A stretch of DNA of 64,000 nt from assembly GCA_039707655.1 (NCBI GenBank), contig CM077672.1, forward strand, positions 194,722,037 to 194,786,036, in the 5' to 3' direction. The position numbers were made by a program, and so were the translations under genes. The stretch comes from Elymus sibiricus. Lineage: Eukaryota; Streptophyta; Magnoliopsida; Poales; Poaceae. Below, piece by piece: positions 1-10,200 of this stretch; the stretch's first letter is position 1, and every line of letters starts with the position of its first letter. Under the pieces are notes generated by a model. That model saw only the letters and a list, made by a program, of their open reading frames with translations. It ran no database searches and was not told where the DNA came from.

Positions 1-2
1 AG

Positions 3-2981
3 TTGTTCTTTAAACAAGCACCTATCCTTAAACATAATTTGCATGTTGAAACCTTGGGAGATCCACCTCCACCCAAGGGTGATCCTGTGTTTGAATTAAA
101 GCAATTACCCGATACACTTAAATATGCTTATCTTGATGGAAAGAACATATATCCTATTATTATTAGTGCTAACCTTTCAGAGCATGAAGAAAAGAGATTA
201 CTTAAAACTCTGAAGAAGCACCGTGCTGCTATTGGATATACTCTCGATGATCTTAAGGGCATTAGTCCCACTTTATGTCAGCATAAAATTCATATGGAGC
301 CAGACGCTAAACCCGTTGTTGATCATCAAAGAAGGCTAAATCCTAAAATGAAGGATGTGGTAAGAACTGAAATATTAAAGCTTCTGGAAGCAGGTATAAT
401 TTATCCCATAGCTAATAGTAGATGGGTAAGTCCTGTTCATTGTGTCCCTAAGAAAGGAGGTATTACCGTTGTTCCTAATGATAAAAATGAACTTATTCCA
501 CAAAGAATTGTAACTGGTTATAGGATGGTAATTGATTTTAGGAAATTAAATAAAGCTACTAGGAAAGATCATTACCCCTTACCTTTTATTGATCAAATGT
601 TAGAAAGATTATCTAAGCATACACACTTTTGTTTCCTTGATGGTTATTCTGGTTTCTCTCAAATACCTGTGTCACCTGAAGATCAAGAGAAAACCACCTT
701 TACTTGTCCTTTTGGAACTTATGCGTATCGTCGTATGCCTTTTGGTTTATGTAATGCACCTACTACCTTTCAAAGATGTATGACTGCTATATTCTCTGAC
801 TTTTGTGAAAAGATTGTTGAGGTTTTCATGGATGATTTCTCCGTTTACGGAACTTCTTTTGATGATCGCTTGAGCAACCTTGATCGAGTTTTACAGACAT
901 GTGAAGAAACTAATCTTGTCTTGAATTGGGAGAAGTGCCACTTTATGGTGAATGAAGGTATAGTCCTTGGGCATAAAATTTCTAAAAGAGGTATTGAAGT
1001 TGATAAAGCTAAAGTTGATGCTATTGAGAAAGTGCCATGTCCTAAAGATATCAAAGGTATAAGAAGTTTCCTCGGTCATGCTGGTTTCTATAGAAGGTTT
1101 ATAAAAGATTTCTCTAAAATTTCTAGGCCTCTTACTAATCTCTTCAAAAAGATGTTCCATTTGTTTTTGATGATGATTGCGTAGAAGCCTTTGAAGTACT
1201 TAAGAAAGCTTTAATTTCTGCACCTATTGTTCAACCACCTGATTGGAACCTACCCTTTGAAATTATGTGTGATGCTAGTGATTATGCTGTTGGTGCTGTT
1301 CTAGGAAAAAGAGTTGATAAAAAATTAAATGTTATCCATTATGCTAGTAAAACTCTAGACAGTGCTCAAAGAAATTATGCTACTACTGAGAAATAATTTT
1401 TAGCAGTTGTGTTTGCATGTGATAAATTCAGATCTTACATTGTTGATTCCAAAGTTACTATTCACACTGATCATGTTGCTATTAAATACCTTATGGAAAA
1501 GAAAGATGCTAAACCTAGACTTATTAGGTGGGTTCTTTTGCTTCAAGAATTTGATTTGCATATTGTTGATAGAAAGGGAGCTGAGAATCCCGTAGCTGAT
1601 AATTTGTCTAGAATGGAAAATGTTCTTGATGACCCACTTCCTATTAATGATGATTTTCCCGATGAACAATTAGCTGTGATAAATGCTTCTCGTAATACAC
1701 CTTGGTATGCAGACTATGCTAATTACATTGTTGCTAAATATATACCACCTAGTTTCACATACCAACAAAAGAAAAAGTTTTTCTTTGATTTAAGACATTA
1801 CTTTTTGGATGACCCACACTTATATAAATATGGAGTAGATGGTATTATTAGACGTTGTGTACCTGAGCATGAACAGGAACAAATCCTACATAAGTGTCAC
1901 TTCGAGGCATATGGAGGACACCATGCGGGAGATAGAACTGCACACAAGGTATTACAATCTGGTTTTTATTGGCCTACTCTTTTCAAAGATGTACGTAAGT
2001 TTGTCCTTTCTTGTGATGAATGTCAAAGAATCGGTAATGTTGGTAGACGTCAGGAAATGCCTATGAATTATTCACTTGTTATTGAACCATTTTCCTAAAT
2101 CCAATGGGTATACTCATATTCTAGTTGCTGTTGATTACGTTACTAAGTGGGTAGAAGCTATTCCAACTAGTAGTGCTAATCATAACACTTCTATTAAAAT
2201 GCTTAAAGAAGTTATATTCCCGAGGTTTGGAGTCCCTAGATATTTAATGACTGATGGTGGTTCACATTTTATTCATGGTGCTTTTCGTAAGTTGCTTGCC
2301 AAATATGATGTTAACCATAGAATTGCATCTCCTTATCATCCTCAGTCTAGTGGTCAAGTTGAATTAACTAATAGAGAAATAAAATTGATTTTGCAAAAGA
2401 CCGTTAATAGATCCAGAAAGAATTGGTCTAAGAAACTTGATGATGCATTATGGGCTTACAGAACCTCTTATAAAAATCCTATGGGCATGTCTCCATATAA
2501 AATGGTTTATGGAAAGGCATGTCATTTACCTCTTGAGTTAGAACATAAAGCATATTGGGCAATTAAAGAACTTAACTATGATTTTAAACTTGCCGGTGAA
2601 AAGAGGTTATTTGATATTAGCTCTCTAGATGAATGGAGAACCCAAGCTTATGAAAATGCCAAGTTGTTTAAAGAAAAAGTTAAAAGATGGCATGATAAGA
2701 GAATCCAAAAATGGGAATTCAAGGTAGGTGATCATGTTCTATTATACAATCCTCGTTTAAGATATTTTGCAGGAAAACTTCTCTCTAAATGGGAAGGCCC
2801 ATACATCATCGAAGAAGTTTATCGCTCCGGAGCCATCAAAATAAACAACTCCGAAGGCAATAATCCGAGAGTGGTTAATGGGCAAAGAATTAAACATTAT
2901 ATCTCAGGTATGCCCATTAATGTTGAAACTAATATTATCCAGACAATGACACCGGAAGAACACGTAGAGGAAATCTTCTAG
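3..2981 (+). pseudogene. pol: gypsy pol (RT, RNase H, integrase), broken
   Basis: Reverse transcriptase is readable at 3-1140 with the motif FMDDF near 830. RNase H lies at about 1190-1620. The integrase zinc finger (HH...CDEC) is near 1915-2025, and the integrase core and C-terminal domain run to the stop at 2979-2981. Compared with the minus-strand copy there are three lesions: a 1-bp deletion near 1144, an in-frame TAA at 1394-1396 (GAA in the other copy), and a 32-bp deletion after about 2092 that removes the start of the integrase core and shifts the frame. Protease and gag lie outside the window. The product would have copied and integrated the element. This copy cannot encode a full polyprotein. 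Confidence 0.92.
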
Positions 2982-2989
2982 AACGCTCC

Positions 2990-3334
2990 AGAAGCCTGAA
3001 AAGGAGTAGGTATGTGGTACGGTAAGTAAACTGACTCCAAAACTTCCATAAAAGTACTTTCTGTCAGTTTGAAATATATAAAAAATAGGAAAATAATAAA
3101 CAGTCCAAAAAGTGCATGAGGAGGCGACAAGCCTGGGGGCGCACCCTACCCCCAGGGCGCGCCTACCAGGCTTGTGGCGCCCTCGTGGACTTTCCAGACT
3201 CCGTTTTTCTTCCATATTACTTGTTTTGCATGGGAAAAATTCATTATATATACTCACGGGTGTTTTGACCACCGCATCGCAAGTTTCTCCTCTGTTCTTG
3301 TTTCTGGCTATTTTTCTGACAGATCTAGATCGCC
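2990..3334 (+). promoter_or_regulatory. internal U3-like promoter cassette before the downstream ORF
   Basis: In order the segment shows a block resembling part of the element's own LTR (CCTGAAAAGG, then ACTCCAAA, then AATATATAAAAAATA), a GC-rich hairpin with perfect arms ACAAGCCTGG (3127-3136) and CCAGGCTTGT (3166-3175), a TATATATA box near 3244-3253, and a leader of about 80 bases to the ATG at 3335. The LTR at 5397 has the same order: an ACTCCAAA block, AATATATAAAAAATA, a CCACAAGCC hairpin and TATATGA. The minus-strand copy has the same arrangement at 59260-59590. That it works as a promoter is inference from layout. The order of parts is directly visible. Confidence 0.6.
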
Positions 3335-3913
3335 ATGGCGTCTCCAAGCTCGTCCAAGGACAAGTTCTATGAGAAGGTCATCAACCCGTACCTACTGTAC
3401 GTGATGAAGCACCCTCAAGCCATTGAGATGCTTGAGGGGGTGCTCCACATCCGGGACGTTCAAGGACCTAAGAAGACCGGGAGCGAGAAGGCCAGGCTGG
3501 AAGCGGTGGAACAGGAGATTTTCAAGTGCCAAGGGATGGTGGAGCGCGGACTTTGTGCTAACCACTCCATGATCACGGAATTCATCCGTGAGCACAAGGT
3601 GGACGGCAAGAATATTGGGGACGTCATCTTCAAGCTCAATGATCGGATTGATTATCTTCAGGCCCAAATATATGATCTACAAAACCAAAATTTTGAGTAT
3701 GAGGCCAAGTTCAAAGGTATGATTTTAGCTCAAATTTCAGGACTCCGGAAACACGTTCGTCCTTTTATGTTGGAGAGCCTATGCCCTGGAAGACGGAGGA
3801 CAAGCCTATCACCTCATCACCACCATCACCCAAGAAGGAGATTTGAGTACATGGGTATGGGCACCACCCTTGGCTTATGCCAAGCTTGGGGGAGGTGCCC
3901 CGGTATCGTATGA
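3335..3913 (+). pseudogene. downstream (env-position) ORF, coiled-coil-like, unknown function
   Basis: The ORF opens at ATG 3335 in good context (GCCATGG) just after the TATA box and leader. The first 125 residues match the minus-strand copy at 58618-59259 closely. They are charged and helical-looking, with a likely coiled coil around residues 95-120 (repeated Leu/Ile/Tyr and Gln/Asn). There is no signal peptide or membrane span, so it does not look like an envelope protein. After about residue 128 this copy shifts frame relative to the other and produces an artificial His-rich run, then returns to the shared C-terminal segment ending CQAWGRCPGIV. No known domain is recognised. It could be a gag-like or accessory protein. 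The double frameshift makes this copy probably non-functional. Confidence 0.6.
3881..3895 (+). other. second polypurine-tract-like sequence inside the element
   Basis: CAAGCTTGGGGGAGG lies at the end of the downstream ORF, about 1.5 kb before the true polypurine tract AAGCTTGGGGGAGT that abuts the 3' LTR at 5383-5396. The same pair is present in the minus-strand copy. It may be a second plus-strand primer site (central-PPT-like), or a relic of an old terminal duplication. Confidence 0.5.
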
Positions 3914-5382
3914 CCAACACTTTTTCATCATCATTATCTATCTTAGTTCGATCCTTAGTTATTTCATGATTTAGAAGAATAAAGTTTTAGTATGATTTAG
4001 CTTCGAGTGCTTGCTTTGTGATCTATCTATCTATGTAATCGTGTGTGAGAGTTATATAATAAAGAGTAGTTGAGTTGAGTGTTTTGCTTTTGATGATCCA
4101 ATCTTAGAAATAAAGAAAGAATAAAAGTAAGATCATATGTTAATCCCATGGGGAGCGATGACTTCACATAAAAGAAGTATAATTGATAAAACTTGTTGGA
4201 AGTTGACAAACATAGCATTAGTCATTGTTGCAATTCATGAAAAAGTAATAAAGGAAGAGAGGTCTCACATATAAATACACTATCTTGGACATCTTTTATG
4301 ATTGTGAACCCCCATTAAATATTCTATGTCAATTAGTTGACGTTGGACAAGGAAGACAACGTAATGAGTTATGTTTGCTTATATTCACATAGAAGTTATA
4401 TTGTTTTGGATCCTCTAACATGTGGTGCTTGCCCCCTATCTTTTGCTAGCCAAAATTCTGTACTAAGTAGAGATACTACTTGTGCATCCAAAAACCCTTA
4501 AACCCAGTTTCATGTCATGAGAGTCCACTATATCTACCTATGGATTGAATAAGATCCTTCAAGTAAGTTGTCATCGGTGCAAAGCAATAAAAATTGCTCC
4601 TAAACATGTATGAACTTTTATTGTAAGGGAAAATAAGCTTTGTACGATCTTGTGATGGTGGAGCAATAAAAGCGACAGACTGCATAATAAAGGTCGCTAT
4701 CACAAGGGGCAATATAAAGTGACGTTCCTTTACATTAAGAGCTTGCACATCCAAAAACAGAAAGCGCATGACAACCTCTGCTTCCCTCTGCGAAGGGCCT
4801 ATCTTTTACTTTATGTATTTACTTTCATGCAAGAGTCAATAGTATTCTTCTCTATTCTGTTTTTATTTTCTCTCTTGGCAAGCATCATGTGTTGGGGATT
4901 GATCCAGGCATATATATCCAGTTGGATGTAAGTGATCATGAATTATTATTGTTGACATTACCCTTGAGGTAAATACGTTGGGAGGCGAAATTAGAAGCCC
5001 GTATCTTTCTATGTGTTCGACTGAAACTTTTGCTCCATAAGTATGCCATGAGTGTCAGCAATCATAGAAGACTAAATGATAGTTGAGTATGTGAACTTGC
5101 TAAACAAAGCTCTTACATAGACTCTTTCTGATAATATGATGAATTGCAATTGCTTCAGTGACTCAGATCATAGTTTGTTAGTTTTCAATTTGGTTTATGG
5201 TTCATACTTTAACTTGTGGATGAATTGTCACTTTTTCATGAGAAGTTTTATGATGAAATATTGCTGTTATAATAAAGATCATGATGCTCCATGTCCGTAT
5301 TTTATTTTTATTGACGCCTCTCTCTCAAAACATGTGGTCATGATTATCGATTTCGGCTCTCGCTTGAGGACAAGCGAGGTCT
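3914..5382 (+). other. long 3' noncoding region of the Athila-like element
   Basis: About 1.5 kb between the downstream ORF and the polypurine tract, AT-rich, with a short TCTA microsatellite near 4022-4034. No sense-strand ORF is shared in frame with the other copy. The one shared open frame is antisense (4515-4769). Confidence 0.6.
4515..4769 (-). CDS. antisense small ORF kept open in both Athila-like copies
   Basis: An 84-codon ORF runs opposite to the element, between the downstream ORF and the 3' LTR. Its counterpart at 57819-58076 is 85 codons and differs by roughly ten residues plus one in-frame 3-bp insertion, with the same start and stop. The predicted peptide begins MRFLFLD and ends IGRYSGLS, with no recognised domain. 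Antisense ORFs before the 3' LTR are known in Tat-lineage elements such as Grande, so a coding role is possible. About half of the substitutions change residues, so selection is not shown. Non-coding explanations remain open. Confidence 0.35.
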   Translation of the reverse strand: MRFLFLDVQALNVKERHFILPLVIATFIMQSVAFIAPPSQDRTKLIFPYNKSSYMFRSNFYCFAPMTTYLKDLIQSIGRYSGLS

Positions 5383-5396
5383 AAGCTTGGGGGAGT
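5383..5396 (+). promoter_or_regulatory. polypurine tract of the + strand Athila-like element
   Basis: AAGCTTGGGGGAGT directly precedes the LTR start TGATACG at 5397. It is the usual plus-strand priming site. Confidence 0.85.
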
Positions 5397-6911
5397 TGAT
5401 ACGTCCAATTTGCATCATGATTTTCTAGTAATAATTATTATGTTTTTGATCACTATTTCACTTTATGGTACAATTCTTATGCCTTTTCTCTCTTATTTTG
5501 CAAGATTCACAGGAAGAGGGAGAATGCCGGCAGCTGGAATTCTAGACCTGAAAGGGGTGAAACAGAGATAACTATTATGCACAACTCCAAATGACCTGAA
5601 AATTTACGGAGAATTGTTTTGGAATATATAAAAAATACTGGCGAAAGAATCAACAGAAGGGGGCTCACCAGGAAGCCACAAGCCTGGGGGGCGCACCCTA
5701 CTCCCCTAGGCGCACCCCCTGGCTTGTGGGGCCCCTGGTAGGCCTTTGGCCCCCTCCTTCTACTATATGAAGCCATTTGCCCTAGAAATAAAATGAGAAG
5801 AATACTTTCGGGATGATGCGCCGCCGTCTCGAGGCGGAACCTGGGCAGGAGCTATTTTGCTCTCCGACGGAGCGATTCCGCCGGGGATACTTCCCTCCGA
5901 GAAGGGGAAATCGAAACCATCGACATCACCAACGATCCTCTCATCGTGGGAGGACCAATCTTCATCAACATCTTCACCAGCACCATCTCATCTCAAACCC
6001 TAGTTCATCTCTTGTATTCAATCTTTGTCTCAAAACCTCAGATTGGTACCTGTGGGTTGCTAGTAGTGTTGATTACATCTTGTAGTTGATGCTAGTTGGT
6101 TTATTTGGTGGAAGATTATATGTTCAGATCCTTAATGCTATTCAATACCCCTATGATCCTGAACATGAATATGATTTGTGAGTAGTTACTTTTGTTCTTG
6201 GGGACATGGGAGAAGTCTTGTCATAAGTAATCATGTGAATTTGGTATTCGTTCGATATTTTGATGCTATGTATGTTGTGCTTCCTTTAGTGGTGTCGTGT
6301 GAACGTCGACTACATGACACTTCACCATCTTTGGGCCTAAGGGAAGGCATTGTGGAGTAGTAATTTGATGATGGGTTGCTAGAGTGACAGAAGCTTAAAC
6401 CCTAGTTTATGCGCTATTCCGTAAGGGGCTGATTTGGATCCATATGTTTCATACTATGTTTAGATTTATCTTAATTCTTCTTTCGTAGTTGCGAATGCTT
6501 GCGAGAGGGGGTAATCATAATTGGGAGGCTTGTTCAAGTAAGAACAACACCCAATCACCGGTCCACCCACATATCAAATTATCAAAGTAGTGAACGCGAA
6601 AAACATGATGAAAGTGACTAGATGAAATTCCCATGTGTCCTCGAGAACGTTTTGTTTGTTATAAGAGTTCGTTCCAGCTTGTACTTTGCTATAAAAAGGA
6701 TTGGGCCACCTTTCTGCACTTTATTATACTTGTTACTTGTTACTTGTTACGAATTATCTTGCTATCAAAACTATCTGGTACCGCTACTTTCAGTACTTGC
6801 AGAGAATACCTTCCTGAAAACCGCTTGTCATTTCCTTCTGCTCCTCGTTGGGTTCGACACTCTTACTTATCGAAAGGACTACGATTGATCCCCTATACTT
6901 GTGGGTCATCA
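5397..6911 (+). repeat. 3' LTR of the Athila-like element
   Basis: The LTR is 1515 bp long, starts TGATACGTCC and ends GGGTCATCA. It follows the polypurine tract and is followed by GTAAT. U3 contains a GC-rich hairpin (GCCACAAGCC at 5675-5684, GGCTTGTGG at 5721-5729) and a TATATGA box about 35 bases downstream (near 5765). The 3' end shares the motif ACTCTTACTTATCGA with the older LTR ending at 11639 and with the minus-strand copy at 55665-57185. Its 5' partner is off the window, so age cannot be estimated here. Confidence 0.92.
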
Positions 6912-7234
6912 GTAATCTCTACTTAAACATGGGGCTTTATGCCACATATTATTATCCAATGATGTGTTGCCATCCTATGATGTTTGAGTAGATTCTTTTT
7001 GTCCTACGGGTTAATTGTGGTATGGTGTGATTGATATGAGTTGTATGTTAATATGGTGCTGTCCTATGGTGCCCTCCGTGTCGCGCAAGCGTGTGGGATT
7101 ACCGCCGTTGGGTTTTGCCATACGTTCATGATTCGCTTATAGTGGGTTGCGAGAGTGACCGAAGCTTAAACCCGAGTAAGGGATTTGTTGCGTATTGAAG
7201 TAAACGGGACTTTTAGTTAATGCTATGGTTGCGT

Positions 7235-10200
7235 TGTAACATCCCCAGATCTCAACCCTGTCATTAAGCTAATTAATTAGCCATGTCATCATGATCATCC
7301 TCAATAAATTGCATTTAGAGAATAATCCAACTTCAAATTCAAATTTAAATAAAGTCAAAATTAAAAGTTATCCAAACAGTATAACAAAAGTGTACATAAT
7401 ATTGCAAAAATTCCCAAAGCAATTATAAAAATAAAATCAACATTATTAAAATTCCCAAGTTGACCATAGCATCCAAAACCATACCCCAAACAGCCACTTT
7501 TAACCCTTCTGTATTTAAATAAAATTCAAATGAAATCATATTGCTCCCAAACTTTTAGTGACAGTACAGAATAATGCACTGCAATTATGTGACTAAGTCT
7601 CACATTTTACAAAAGTCATTTGTTGTGAAAAGAAAAGGCAAAACATCAGAGGAAAAATAAAACAGAAAAATAAAAGAAAAAGGAACACTACCCACTGTTG
7701 GACTGGGCTCTACGTGCACACAGTGCGGCCCAGCCCAACAGCGGCGGCCTTTCCCTAACCTCCCGCACGCGCGCGCGCCCGACGCCGGCTCGCCGTCCCA
7801 GCCGCGCCCGCTCACCCCGCGTCGCTACAGGGGCCCCTGGGGGGATAAGGACGACGCCGTGGCCCTCGGGGACGAGGCCAGATCTTTTCCTCCCCTCTCT
7901 CCCTCGCTTCCCCCACCTCGCCCGACGCCGCCATGGCCTCGCCGCCGTAGATACGCGGCCACCGTGCCTCCCTCGCCGCAGCTCGGTGTCTGCAAGGACC
8001 GCCAGCCTCTGCTACGTCCTCTCCGCCTACGCGCTCGAGCCGGGACGCACTGCATCGTCGGATCCCCGTCATCTTCTTCCTCGGGAACCGCCACACGCCG
8101 TCGTCGATTTCGTCGCCGTCACCGCATCCCGCGCCTCCCCGAGCCCTCTCTGCAACGCTGTGAGCTCCCGTGCCATTCCCGTGCCCCGTAGTCGCCGTCC
8201 TCGACATGGCCGTGCTCGTCGTCGCCGTTCCTGTCACCGTCGCGGCCACTGCCGCTGCAGCTCGCGCCCGTGCACGCCATCGCGCTGCTGCTGCTCCCGG
8301 GCACCCAATGCGCCTAGTCCCATCGCCTGTCGTGCCCCGTAGCTCCGTCTCGCACAACCACCGAACTTCGGCCGCCACGTGCGAGCTCGCCGTCGTCGCT
8401 GTGGTTCGTCTCCGGCCACTCCAGCACCACCGTTCGACGCGGGCGAGTCCCAACTTTCGAACGCCGCCTCCCGCGCTCGAAATGAGCCGCCGTAGCGGTT
8501 TTCTGACCACCACCCGTGCGCGCCGCCGTTGTTTTGGTCGCCGGCGGCGAGTTGCCGGTCGACGCCGACGTCGTGCCACCTGGCCCTCCCCGTGCCACTG
8601 ACGCGTGGGCCCGGTTGACCCAGTTGACCGGGTCAACTGCTGACTGGGCTCGCACTGTCACTGACATGCGGGCCCCGCTTAATTTAAACATTTTTATAAA
8701 TAATAAAATCCTAATTAATCTATTAATTAATCTAATTACTAATTAAGTCACTGACAGATGGGGCTCACCTACTAATTAATCATGTTTAGTTTAATTTAAC
8801 CACTAGATTAGCTACTGTGTATGACGTGTGGGACCCACTGGTCAGGTTTGACCTGGCCCAGCCGGGTTTGACCGCTGACGTCACCCTGACGTCATGATCA
8901 AAAAAATATGACGAATCCGAATATGCCACCCACATACCTGCCACACCTCTCTAACATGATGAACATGGAACTTTCCCCTCTGATTCATCTGTCCGATAAT
9001 TGCCCGGAGCTGGTAAAACACCTCCAGATGTTTTCCCGCCCCGACTAACTTGCGTAGTACTGCATTAGAACACCCCTAGCACAGCATGTTGACATGTCAA
9101 GCATTTGTGTTGCATTGTTTGCCATGTATTTATTGTTTCTTCCCCCTCCTTCTCTTCCGATAGACCCCGAGACTACCGACGACCCTCCTGAGTACAACTA
9201 CGTCATCGACGACCAGCCCCTTTCAGTAGAGCTTCCAGGCAAGCAAACCCTCTTGATCATTCCTATATCACCTATTCCTTCTTCCCCATGCTTGCATTAG
9301 ATTTTGCTACTGTAACTGATTGCTCCTATTCTGATGCATGGCCTGATGTTGTAACCCGCTGTTGATACTTTACCTGTTGTCCTATATGCTTAGTATAGGC
9401 TTGTTAGTGATCCATCAGTGGCCCTACACCCCCCTGTCCGTGTTGCCATGCTTTACCACTGGAGACTCGATCGGTATAATCGATGTACAGAGACCGAGCA
9501 CAACACCCCCCACCCCCTTAGTTGTACGACTATGCAGAGCCACTATAGAGTGACGAGGGTGATACCTCGTACTGCACTCCTGATGATATCTCTGTAGTAT
9601 AGCACATCGGTGGTGATTGCTGAGGGTGATTCCTCGCTCTCCCCTTCCCGATGATGACTCTGTCGTGCAACTCCTTTAAGTGGGGACCATCGAGGGTGAT
9701 TCCTCCTGGTTCTCCTTAACGGATTACATCGAGTAGGAATCCATCGAGGGTGATTCCTCGGGTTCCCTTTGATGTTTTGGACACACGGTTACCATGACAT
9801 TTACCTTAGACCTTTGTTGCAGGCGGGTCGACCCCGAGGGGCACCCGCGGGAAATGTGAAGTCGGGTTGACCTGGAGGGTACCCGCGAGATAATTACGAG
9901 GCGCGACCGGGCAGGCAGAGAGCGCCCTAGAGAGGGATGGGCCTGACCCTTGTTGCACTTCCTCGAGACGGGACAACATGAGTACTGATCGTCACCGCGA
10001 GCTCCCAACACAATAACGGATTTGGGTATTTGATTTGAGTTGGCCGCTGGCCATATACGCACTACCACCACGTGGGATAATGGTTATGGGACCCTCTACG
10101 CCGTATGTATCAGCCGAAAGCTCTGTCAGACGTCCAGTTCAGCATTGTGGCATGGTCGGATCGTGCCATGCAGTACGAGGGTGGCGCTGGTATCCACCCT

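Larger units (their letters stand above)
1..6911 (+). mobile_element. Athila-like Ty3/gypsy retrotransposon, 3' half
   Basis: The element enters from the left edge inside pol (reverse transcriptase) and runs through RNase H, integrase, a downstream ORF, a long 3' noncoding region, a polypurine tract and a 3' LTR that begins TGATACG and ends TCA at 6911. The bases after the LTR are GTAAT, the expected 5-bp target duplication, but the left partner is outside the window. Domain order RT-RNaseH-IN places it in Ty3/gypsy. The integrase style, tRNA-Asp-type relatives nearby and the extra ORF after pol fit the Athila lineage. A second, independent copy lies on the minus strand at 55665-62219 and was used to locate the lesions. 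The Triticeae family name (Sabrina, WHAM or Fatima groups are candidates) cannot be settled without a library search. Confidence 0.9.

Noticed and set aside
3790..3850. His-rich run in the downstream ORF of the left Athila-like copy, suggestive of a metal-binding motif
   Set aside because: The second copy reads Pro/Ser/Lys here in another frame. The run is a frameshift product of CAC/ATC wording.
7698..8636. Long GC-rich open frames on both strands in the solo LTR
   Set aside because: Overlapping frames on opposite strands are all Arg/Ala/Pro-rich and have no domain. This is expected from high GC inside an LTR leader.
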